A stretch of DNA of 38,650 nucleotides from Patescibacteria group bacterium (lineage in GTDB: Bacteria > Patescibacteriota > Minisyncoccia > UBA6257 > 02-FULL-45-10c): positions 67,070 to 105,719 of the forward strand of contig JAGWYA010000002.1 in the NCBI GenBank assembly GCA_018969615.1, given 5' to 3'. Shown piece after piece: positions 15,134 to 23,700 of the stretch. The notes below the pieces were generated by a model. It saw nothing but the letters and a program-made list of their open reading frames with translations. It had not been told where the DNA came from and searched no databases. Within the stretch, counting starts at the first letter, position 1, and the number at the start of each line of letters is the position of its first letter. The translations under genes and the position numbers were made by a program.

Positions 15134-15776
15134 TGGAGACGACGGGAATTGAACCCGTGTCCGAATCATGTCCAAATAAGGATTGCTACGGATGTAGCCG
15201 GATTTGAAAGCGCTGAAAGAGGCAGAACCCGGCAAAACACTTTCAGCTTTTCCGGAATTGTTCGTTATCGTTGCCGGAAGTGGCGATAATATAACCTGCT
15301 GAGTGTGACACCGGAATTTCCTTAGCAGATATCAGGAGTTCCGATGCTTCGGCGCAAGGCCGGAGAATGGACTAAGCGACAGCTAATGCTGGCATTCTCA
15401 GTCTGCTTGATAAGTTTGCACTTATTAGGCTTGCGATTTTTTAACGAAGTTGCGACTTCTGCGCAAATGTTTCCACTACATTGAAATCATTGATTTTGTA
15501 TTAATTTCCAGGAGCGAGGAGAAAATCGTATCTGTAGATACCTTTTCGACAAGCAACGCAGAAATTGATCAAAATCAAGATTCCCAAAGGGTAAGGAAAT
15601 TTTTATTACCTTCTGCGTCGTTCCTCCTCGATGTGGTCTAGACCACGATCTCGTCGTCACTCCTTGAATCTAATTCAAAATTTCTCTTATCAATGAGTGA
15701 AAATATTTGCGCAGAAGTCGCTTCGCACTTCGATCCGATCCTTATTTTTCAATGACCGTCGATGCCTAACGTCCCC
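15134..15776 (-). ncRNA. ssrA: tmRNA (SsrA), unusually long (643 nt), predicted tag ANLSSRLRMPALAVA
   Basis: Acceptor GGGGACG (5' end at 15776) pairs CGTCTCC (3' end, one G-U); T-arm ACGGGTTCAATTCCCGT; P2 AAATAAGGAT/ATCCTTATTT (10 bp); resume codon GCA and tag ORF at 15419-15372 (GCA AAC TTA TCA AGC AGA CTG AGA ATG CCA GCA TTA GCT GTC GCT TAG); adjacent to smpB. CCA not encoded. Confidence 0.9.
15452..15721 (-). other. 270-nt self-complementary insertion within tmRNA pseudoknot PK1
   Basis: Bounded by exact 17-bp inverted repeats (15452-15468 and 15705-15721); lies between P4 5' strand and P3 3' strand; removal gives a 373-nt tmRNA. Confidence 0.8.
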
Positions 15777-16209
15777 ATTCGCGGCGCAGTTCGCGCTCGG
15801 TCTCACGGCGTTTGATCGTTTCACGTTTGTCGTGAGCTTTCTTATGCCGTGCGAGGCCTACCGCTACTTTTATTCTGCGGCCTTTATCATAGATAGACAA
15901 GGGCACCATCGTCAAGCCGCCTTCCTTCGCTTTGCCGAGCAAATAACGCAGTTCTTTCTTGGTTAGGAGGAGTCGGCGGGTCCGTCCGGGATCGTAGCCG
16001 GCGGGGGCGTTCTTGATCTGGAACGCGGGGATCTGCGCGTTGATCAGCTCCGCGCCGTCCGGCCGGATGAGGACATAGGAGCCGGTCAGGTTCGCGTGCC
16101 CGGCCTTGATCGATTTCACTTCCTGTCCGATCAGCGCAACGCCGGCCTCGTAGGTCTCGAGGATCTCGTAGTCGAACCGGGCTTTTCTGTTTTCCGCGAG
16201 CGTTTTCAT
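15766..16209 (-). CDS. smpB: SsrA-binding protein SmpB
   Basis: ENRKARFDYEILETYEAGVALIGQEVKSIKAGHANLTGSYVLI...HKKAHDKRETIKRRETERELRR; stop codon lies inside the tmRNA 5' end. Confidence 0.96.
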   Translation of the reverse strand: MKTLAENRKARFDYEILETYEAGVALIGQEVKSIKAGHANLTGSYVLIRPDGAELINAQIPAFQIKNAPAGYDPGRTRRLLLTKKELRYLLGKAKEGGLTMVPLSIYDKGRRIKVAVGLARHKKAHDKRETIKRRETERELRREWGR

Positions 16210-16298
16210 CACTTTTTATTATAGAGAGAATACATTGACTTTACGAATGGCGTTCCGTACGCTGGGGGTAGTAGATCGACAAAGAAGGGAGGGTAACG

Positions 16299-16856
16299 AT
16301 GAGGACGATAGAGCCGGTGTGCTGGAGCCGTTTCCGGTCCGAGGGCGATGCCTGGATCCAGCTTGAGCGTATTGTGTTATATGAGCTTGCGGAGATCTGT
16401 TTTCTGGGATCCGCACGGGCTGATACCACTGCATGCAGGGAGCACTGGTCTTTGGACGATCCTGCGCACGGGCATTGCGCTGCAGCGGCTCTGGTGGTGC
16501 AGGATATCTTCGGGGGAACGATCCTCCGAGCTTCCCTTGAAACGATGCCGGAGCGGTATCGGCATATGCGGAGTCACTACTGGAACCTCTTACCGCGAAA
16601 GGCCGGGCTGAAGGCGAAGCCGGAGGAGCCTGCCCAGAAGAATTGCGTGGATATCGAGATCGATATCACTGCCGCTCAGTTTTATGGAAAGGACCGCGAC
16701 TTGGTCCCTGCCGGAGAGCTCCGCACGCGGGATTATCTCCTCGGGAATACGGATACCGCCCGCCGGTACCTTCTTCTTCGGAAACGAATGGAGAAGGTGG
16801 AGTATTGGGGCGAGCTCTTTTTGGGAAATCACCATAAAGATGATGAGATGATCTAG
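16299..16856 (+). CDS. YunG-like hypothetical protein
   Basis: GHCAAAALVVQDIFGGTILRA ... SHYWNLL ... VDIEIDITAAQFYG resembles YunG-family pattern; GGAGGGtaacgATG. Confidence 0.55.
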   Translation: MRTIEPVCWSRFRSEGDAWIQLERIVLYELAEICFLGSARADTTACREHWSLDDPAHGHCAAAALVVQDIFGGTILRASLETMPERYRHMRSHYWNLLPRKAGLKAKPEEPAQKNCVDIEIDITAAQFYGKDRDLVPAGELRTRDYLLGNTDTARRYLLLRKRMEKVEYWGELFLGNHHKDDEMI

Positions 16857-16862
16857 GGACAC

Positions 16863-16888
16863 AACCCCGACTTCGGTCGGGGTTTTTT
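16863..16888 (+). terminator. Intrinsic terminator
   Basis: AACCCCGACTTCGGTCGGGGTTTTTT. Confidence 0.85.
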
Positions 16889-16910
16889 ATTGATAAAAAA
16901 TCGCTCCCGG

Positions 16911-17210
16911 TTAGGGAGCGATGCGGATGATGCGGACATTGTACATGCCGTCGATCTCGAGGAAGACGTGGGCGCCGATGTGACCGGCGCGGCACAGGTC
17001 GTAATCGAGCGGCCCGGCGTAGACGATACCGTAGTGGTCGGTCACGATCTCCAGAGAGCAGTTGCTCCCTCCGGTGTTGTTGACCACGCTGCCGCTGTCA
17101 TAGTAGCTTTTGTTCGGATCGAGGTTGGGACCGATCAGTTGCCACTTCCCGCATCCCGTCGTGCACAAAGCGAGACAAAGCGCCGCCGCAGCGAGTAGCT
17201 TTCTCGTCAT
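16911..17210 (-). CDS. Small predicted exported/lipoprotein-like protein
   Basis: MTRKLLAAAALCLALCTTGCGKW signal peptide with lipobox-like Cys; GGAGGcattATG; promoter TTGACT-N17-CATCAT. Confidence 0.6.
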   Translation of the reverse strand: MTRKLLAAAALCLALCTTGCGKWQLIGPNLDPNKSYYDSGSVVNNTGGSNCSLEIVTDHYGIVYAGPLDYDLCRAGHIGAHVFLEIDGMYNVRIIRIAP

Positions 17211-17319
17211 AATGCCTCCGTTGTTCAGTGCTACCTTTATGATGCTGAATTTTGAGGTTCGAGTCAATGCATTTTTCGGTTAGATTTTTTGCCGAGGGAA
17301 ATGATATGCTTAAGGAACC

Positions 17320-19044
17320 ATGATCGAAGTCATTACGAAAGCGATCGAACAAGCCGCCGGGACCGGCGTTTCCGTTGAGGTGACGGCATCTGATAAGCCC
17401 GAGTTCGGCCATTATGCGACCAATGTCGCGTTCAAACTCGTGCCTTCATTGAAAAAGGCGCCGTTTGTGATCGCGCAGGAACTTGCGGAGAAACTTCGTG
17501 CCAACTCTGAGCTTTTTGCACAAGTGGAAGCGGTCGCGCCGGGATTCGTGAATATGTGGATCACGCCGGAGGTCTTTCAAAAAGAGATCGCGCTGATCCT
17601 GAAGGAGAAGGACGCATACGGAAAGAATAAGGCGCTGCGCGGACAGAAGACGATCGTCGAATATACGGACCCGAATCCGTTCAAGCAGTTCCATATCGGC
17701 CATTTGATGAGCAATGCGATCGGGGAGTCATTATCGCGCCTGATCGAATGGAGCGGCGCCGAAGTAAAGCGCGCCTGCTATCAGGGCGACGTGGGTATGC
17801 ATGTGGCAAAGGCTGTCGGGATTTTAGAAGAAATGATCAAGGAACACGCGAAGAAGCCCGGTGATCTTAAAAAATACATTGAAAGTCTTTCTGAAAAAGA
17901 ACAACACGAATTAGTTTTTACCGCTTACGCCAAGGGAGTTAAGAAGTTCGAGGAAAATAAATCTTTCCAAGAAAAGGTTTTGCAGATCAATAAAGAGCTC
18001 TACTCGGAAAACCCCAGCCCTGCCGTGAAGGCGGCGTACGATCTCGGGAAAGAGTTAAGCCTCGCGGTTTTTGAGGAGATCTATAAAAAACTGGGCACGC
18101 AGTTCGACTTTTATTTTTTTGAGAGCGAGACCGGCAAGCGGGGCAAGGAGGTGGTTGAGGACGGCCTGAAAAAGGGGGTCTTTGAAGAAAGCCAAGGCGC
18201 TGTTGTTTTTAACGGAGAAAAGCACGGCCTGCATACGCGTGTGTTCATCAATTCGGAAGGGCTTCCGACCTATGAAGCGAAAGAGCTCGGCTTGGCGGAG
18301 ATCAAGTACAAGAAATATGCTTATGACCGGTCCATTGTGATCACCGGCAATGAAGTGAACGATTATTTCAGAGTGCTTTTAAAGGCGATGAGCCTTGCAT
18401 TCCCCGAGCTCGCGAAAAAGACGGAACATCTTTCGCACGGCATGCTGCGGCTCCCGACCGGGAAGATGTCCTCGCGCACCGGCGATGTGATCACGGCGGA
18501 ATCGCTTATTGCGGAAGTGGAGAAGATGGTCGCGGCGAAGATCGCGGACCGGAACTTATCGGATGCGGAGAAATCCGACATCGAACAGACGGTTGCGGTC
18601 GGTGCGTTGAAATATTCTATTTTGAAACAGGCGGTCGGCGGCGATATTATTTTCGATTTTGAGAAGTCGGTCTCATTCGAAGGCGATTCGGGGCCGTATC
18701 TTCAGTACGCCCGCGTCCGCGCCGGTTCGATCCTGGAAAAAGCGAAAGAAGAAAAAGTGAAAGGGTCCTTAAAGACCGCGCCGGAAGAGGTGTCGGAGGT
18801 TGAATCGATGCTGTGCCGGTTTCCCGAGGTTGTGCGCCGCGCCGGACAGGCGTATGCGCCGAACTATGTCGTGACTTATCTTACGGAACTTGCGCGCGTG
18901 TTCAACGCTTATTACGCGAAAGTGAAGATCGTTGATCCGGCTGACCAATATTCGCCGTATAAAGTTGCTCTGACGGAGGCGTTCGGCCAAGTTATGCAGA
19001 ACGGTCTTGAGGTTCTTGGCATCACCGCACCGAAGAAGATGTAA
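17320..19044 (+). CDS. argS: Arginine--tRNA ligase
   Basis: EYTDPNPFKQFHIGHLMSNAIGESLSRL; INSEGLPTYEAKELGLAEIKY; MSSRTGDVITAESLI; C-terminal anticodon-binding domain. Confidence 0.96.
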   Translation: MIEVITKAIEQAAGTGVSVEVTASDKPEFGHYATNVAFKLVPSLKKAPFVIAQELAEKLRANSELFAQVEAVAPGFVNMWITPEVFQKEIALILKEKDAYGKNKALRGQKTIVEYTDPNPFKQFHIGHLMSNAIGESLSRLIEWSGAEVKRACYQGDVGMHVAKAVGILEEMIKEHAKKPGDLKKYIESLSEKEQHELVFTAYAKGVKKFEENKSFQEKVLQINKELYSENPSPAVKAAYDLGKELSLAVFEEIYKKLGTQFDFYFFESETGKRGKEVVEDGLKKGVFEESQGAVVFNGEKHGLHTRVFINSEGLPTYEAKELGLAEIKYKKYAYDRSIVITGNEVNDYFRVLLKAMSLAFPELAKKTEHLSHGMLRLPTGKMSSRTGDVITAESLIAEVEKMVAAKIADRNLSDAEKSDIEQTVAVGALKYSILKQAVGGDIIFDFEKSVSFEGDSGPYLQYARVRAGSILEKAKEEKVKGSLKTAPEEVSEVESMLCRFPEVVRRAGQAYAPNYVVTYLTELARVFNAYYAKVKIVDPADQYSPYKVALTEAFGQVMQNGLEVLGITAPKKM

Positions 19045-19129
19045 AAAGTCATTATCCTTGCATATTGACCGAGTTACCGCCCTTCCTTTATTCTTGAGGA
19101 AGCTACTTTCAGAACGCGGAGGATAATAA

Positions 19130-19549
19130 ATGAACGAGAGAGAGACCGGAACCATTGATTCGGTTTTACTGCAAAAGAAGCTCATCGGCACGATCAAGCT
19201 GGACAAGGATGGAGAGAAGATCCCTTTCCTCCAGGACGACGTTGCGGGATACGCCGGTCAGAATATCTACCAATTCGGTTTGGTTGAGGGGAGTAAGGTC
19301 AGCTTTTACCGCGGCCCGATGAGCGGCATGCCGGTGAACATCATGATCGAAGAGCGGCCGTCATTACGGAAGCTTGCGTGGCGAACCTCAGGAACAAATC
19401 TTCTTATTTCCGCGGTGTGTTTGTCTATATTTGTTTGCGGGCTTATTCAGAGGGATCCCGATGCCGCGTTCGCTATGGTTTGTTACGGTGCTATTGGAGT
19501 ATTCGCCCTTCTTTACGCAATTAAAGAGGCGAGAGAGGTTTATAAGTGA
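19130..19549 (+). CDS. Hypothetical protein with two predicted C-terminal TM segments
   Basis: Hydrophobic LLISAVCLSIFVCGLI and FAMVCYGAIGVFALLYAI; GGAGGataataaATG; promoter TTGACC-N17-TTATTC. Confidence 0.6.
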   Translation: MNERETGTIDSVLLQKKLIGTIKLDKDGEKIPFLQDDVAGYAGQNIYQFGLVEGSKVSFYRGPMSGMPVNIMIEERPSLRKLAWRTSGTNLLISAVCLSIFVCGLIQRDPDAAFAMVCYGAIGVFALLYAIKEAREVYK

Positions 19550-19573
19550 TCCGCCTTCGGGCGGATTTTTTAT
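19549..19573 (+). terminator. Intrinsic terminator; T-tract runs into the next gene's -35
   Basis: ATCCGCCTTCGGGCGGATTTTTTATT then TTGACT (19573-19578). Confidence 0.8.
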
Positions 19574-19642
19574 TGACTTAAGCGCTCTTTTTTGGTTTAC
19601 TATTGAACAGTTCGTTCACCAGCTAACGACAAAGGAGCGTGC

Positions 19643-19978
19643 ATGACGAAAGAAGAGCGCACGAAGAAGACGGAGGCGGCGAACCAGAGGTTGGCGAACG
19701 GCCTTTTGCATCGCTATAAGGACCTCATGGTCGGCGAAAGGAAGGCTGCCCATGAGCTTCGCTCCGATGAGCGTTTCTTGATCGCGGTGAAGAAGCTTCT
19801 GGAGCTCGGGATGCCGGAAGGCAAGGTCATCACCTGGCTTTTGGAGCCGTGTGGATGCCTCGACTGCACGGACTGCAGCCGGCGCCCGCCTCGACTCGAG
19901 ATGGTCAACTCGGAGGTGAGCCTTAGGCATCTCATGCAAGAGATCAAGCGGGATCCTCAGGTGATCCTCAATTCGTAA
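19643..19978 (+). CDS. Hypothetical protein (111 aa)
   Basis: AAGGAGcgtgcATG; terminator downstream; Cys-containing PCGCLDCTDCSRRPP. Confidence 0.6.
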   Translation: MTKEERTKKTEAANQRLANGLLHRYKDLMVGERKAAHELRSDERFLIAVKKLLELGMPEGKVITWLLEPCGCLDCTDCSRRPPRLEMVNSEVSLRHLMQEIKRDPQVILNS

Positions 19979-19986
19979 GCACGTCA

Positions 19987-20018
19987 AAGCCGCCCCCCAA
20001 AGGGCGGCTTTTTTATTT
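19987..20018 (+). terminator. Intrinsic terminator
   Basis: AAGCCGCCCCCCAAAGGGCGGCTTTTTTATTT. Confidence 0.85.
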
Positions 20019-20029
20019 GAAAAAAAGAA

Positions 20030-20060
20030 AAGGCCCGGTGGATGTAATCCACCGGGCCTT
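20030..20060 (-). terminator. Intrinsic terminator, perfect 13-bp stem
   Basis: AAGGCCCGGTGGA-TGTAA-TCCACCGGGCCTT; minus-strand T-rich tract follows. Confidence 0.85.
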
Positions 20061-20063
20061 GGT

Positions 20064-20591
20064 TCACGACCTCCCTTCTCTGCGTTCTCTCGCGAGCTTT
20101 TCGCGGAGCCTGCGTTTTTCCGCGGGCGGGAGGCTGTCGTAGTTCGGAGGAAGCCCGTAGGCGGCATGCGCCTGGCTCGCTCCTGCGACGGCTGGGTTGA
20201 TCCGCCGGTCCTCGGAGACCAGTTTTCCTCCGATGACCCGCAGTTTCCGTTCGGTCTGACCGGACATCTCGCTGCGGAGAACGCGGCCTCCGAGTCTGTC
20301 GTTGAGGCGCTTGATGCCCTTTATCTTGTTCCCGGAGCGGTTCTCCTGCAGCGCCACGTTCGCTTCGTTCGTCAGCGCCATGCGGAGCAGCTGCGGGAGA
20401 GAGTCCCACTCCTGCACGACGAGGTCGACGACCTCGTCGTTTGCGCAGCCGTTGATGATGATCCGTGCGGTCGTGCCGAGCTTCTTGGTGTTCCATCCCG
20501 AGTAGCGCAGGTCCGGACCTTTGTCCTCGAGGACGCTGCGCCAGGTATGGAGCGGTATGTTTGACTCCACCATCCAGCTGAGAAGGCTCAT
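20064..20591 (-). CDS. Hypothetical protein
   Basis: AGGAGGTgcacATG; promoter TTGACA-N16-TATACT (20652-20625, minus). Confidence 0.6.
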   Translation of the reverse strand: MSLLSWMVESNIPLHTWRSVLEDKGPDLRYSGWNTKKLGTTARIIINGCANDEVVDLVVQEWDSLPQLLRMALTNEANVALQENRSGNKIKGIKRLNDRLGGRVLRSEMSGQTERKLRVIGGKLVSEDRRINPAVAGASQAHAAYGLPPNYDSLPPAEKRRLREKLARERREGRS

Positions 20592-20734
20592 GTGCACCTC
20601 CTGAGTGCAAAAGTAACTTCATATAGTATATACTATTTATCCGATTTGTCAATCTTATAGATCAAAGGACATACACCGTGGAAAGCTTATTTTTATTTGA
20701 AACTGCTCCTCTTTTACCCTAAAATAGGAGAGAC

Positions 20735-23700
20735 ATGCTACGGAACCGAAAAGAGTTCAAATTGCCGGAGATCGAAGAGGAGGTCCTTGCGTTCTGGAAA
20801 ACGAACGCTATTTTTGAGAAGTCGCTGAAGCAGCGCGAAGGCGCAAAGCGGTTCAAGTTCTTCGAAGGTCCGCCGACCGCGAACGGCCGTCCGGGCATCC
20901 ATCATGTGCTTGGCCGCGCGTTCAAAGACGTGATCCCGCGCTATAAAACGATGCGGGGATTTTTCGTACGCCGGCAGGCCGGCTGGGACACCCACGGATT
21001 GCCGGTGGAGATCGAAGTGGAAAAATCGCTCGGCCTGAAGAACAAGCAGGAGATCGAGAAATTCGGTATCGCCGAGTTCAATGAAAAAGCGAAGGCATCG
21101 GTGTGGAAGTACCAGGACGAATGGGAGAAGCTGACCGACCGTGTCGGGTACTGGCTGTCGATGAAGGATGCGTACATTACGTATAAGCCTGCATATGTGG
21201 AAACGCTGTGGTGGGTGTTCCGTCAGATCGCGGATAAGGGTTTGCTGACGCAGTCGTTCAAGATCACGCCGTATTGCCCGCGCTGCCAGACACCGCTGTC
21301 GAGCCATGAAATGGGACAGCCGGGCGTGTATAAGAAAGTGAAGGACCCGTCGGTGTTCGTAAAGTTCAAGATCAAAGGCGCGAAAGGAAAGAAGAAGGCG
21401 ACGGAATATCTCTTGGTCTGGACGACGACGCCGTGGACATTGCCGTCGAACGTTGCGATCGCGGTGAATCCGGAATTGAGCTATACGAAGTACAAGATCG
21501 GCAAGGATTTCATCTGGTCCTATAATCCGCCTCCAATGCCGGATACGCCGGCCGGAACGCCGCCGGTGGATATTGAAGTGATCGAGAAGATCTCGGGGCA
21601 AAAGATGATCGGCTGGGAATATGAGCCGCTGTTCAAAGTCGCCGGCCCGTGGCTGAAGAACAAAAAATTCTTCCGTGTCTATGGAGCCGAGTTTGTATCT
21701 ACTGAGGACGGTACCGGACTGGTGCACATCGCGCCGGCGTTCGGCGAGGATGATATGCAGCTGATCAAAAAACACCAGAAGGACCTGGTGGGGCAGATCC
21801 CGATCACGATCGACGGCCGCGGTATCGTCCAGAAGGGATTGCCGGGCGCGGGACGGTTCGCAAAACAAGCCGACAAAGACATCATTGCCGAGCTGACCAA
21901 GCGCGGCGTCATGCTGAAGAGCGGCGAGATCGAACACGACTATCCGTTCTGCTGGAGATGCGGCACGCCGATCCTGTATTTCTCCCGGTTCTCCTGGTTC
22001 ATCGAAATGAGTGCGCTCCGTGATGAACTGCTGCGCAATAACGAGAGGATCAATTGGGTGCCGGAACACATCAAAGAGGGCCGGTTCGGCGAGTGGCTGC
22101 GCGAGATCAAGGACTGGGCGGTTTCCCGCGACCGGTATTGGGGCACGCCGCTGCCGATCTGGAAGTGCGAAGAGTGCGAAGCGACCCGCGTGGTCGGAAG
22201 TCTTGAGGACCTTGATGCGCACGCGTTCGCCACGAACAATTTCTATCTGCTGCGCCACGGTGAGGCGGAACATAACGTTAAAGATATCGTTGCATCGGGG
22301 CCGGAGAAGGGTGCTCATATTTCAAAACTGACAAAAAAGGGAATTGAAGAGGCGACTCATGCCGGCGAGAATATGCGAAAGATCTTGAAAGGGAAGAAGC
22401 TCGATCTGATCGTGACGTCACCGTATCACCGGACGAAACAGACTGCGCGCATCGTTGCGAAAGCGACAAAAGCAAAAGTAATTGTTGATAAGCGCTTACG
22501 CGAGTTGGACACGGGGATCTTCAATTGGCGGCCGGTGCAGGACCATAAGGATTTCTTCGCATCGCCGCTCGAAGAGTTCACGAAAACCCCTCCGGGCGGG
22601 GAGAATTTGAATGACGTGAAGCGCCGCATGTTCGAGGTCGTCCGCGATCTCAATGCGAAGTATGCGAACAAGAACATCCTCATCGTCAGCCACGGTGACC
22701 CGCTGTGGGTGCTGGAAGGCATGATGCGCGGCTTGAGCAATGAAGAGATGCTGAAGATGGACTATATCAATACCGACGGATCGGTCCGTACCGCGCCGCT
22801 GCATAACTGGCCGTACAATCTCGATGGCGAACTGGATATCCATCGCCCGTACGTGGATGAGCTCGCGCTCGCGTGTTCGAAATGCAAAAGCCTGCCTGCC
22901 AGTAGGCAGGGAAAGATGCTTCGCGTGAAAGAAGTTGCTGACGTATGGTTCGACTCCGGTGCGATGCCGTTCGCGCAGGTGCATTACCCGTTCGCTTTTC
23001 CGGAGGCGGAGACCGGGACTTTGAGCGAGAAGAGCCTTGAGAAGGTCATTGATTTCCCGGCTGACTATATCAGCGAGGGGATCGACCAGACACGCGGGTG
23101 GTTCTACACGCTTCTCGCGGTCTCGACCGCGTTGGGTCTTGAAAGTCCGTATAAGAACGTCATTACGCTCGGGTTGGTGCTCGATAAGAACGGACAGAAG
23201 ATGTCCAAATCGAAAGGCAATACGGTAAGCCCGTGGGACATGATGCAAAAGTACGGCGCCGATATCGTCCGCTGGTATTTCTATACCGTGAACCCGCCGA
23301 GCGAACCGAAGCGCTTCGATGAGCTGGATCTGGGGAAGATGCTGCGGAAATATATCATGATCCTTTATAATTCGTTCGTCTTCCTCGATACGTACGGCGA
23401 GAAGATGACTGCGGCAAAACCGGCGACGGCAAGCAAAAATATCTTGGACCAGTGGATCATGGCCCGTTTGAACCAGACGATGCAGGCGGTTACCGAGGGG
23501 CTTGAAACCTATGATGTCGGCGGCGCCGGAAAGGCCTTGGAATCATTCACGGACGATCTGTCACGATGGTACATCCGCCGTTCCCGCGCGCGTTTGCAGC
23601 GTCCCGCTGACGGAGCCGATTATGCGCATGCATCGGCGACGCTGTGGCATGCATTGCATACCGTGAGCCTGCTGACCGCGCCGTTCACGCCGTTCTTTGC

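Noticed and set aside
15450-15641. Small ORFs 15450-15641 and 15068-15289
   Set aside because: They lie in the tmRNA or its 3' flank; explained by the structured RNA gene.
15452-15721. Group I or group II intron in the tmRNA
   Set aside because: I could not identify conserved core elements (P7/G-site, domain V). The nested inverted repeats fit a long hairpin better, so it is described only as a self-complementary insertion.
20738-22318. 526-aa ORF antisense to ileS; also 25786-27279+, 30524-31735+, 31851-33179+ and 29030-29839+
   Set aside because: Arg/Asp/Leu-rich shadow frames exactly opposite confidently identified genes, expected in GC-rich coding DNA; no recognisable domains.
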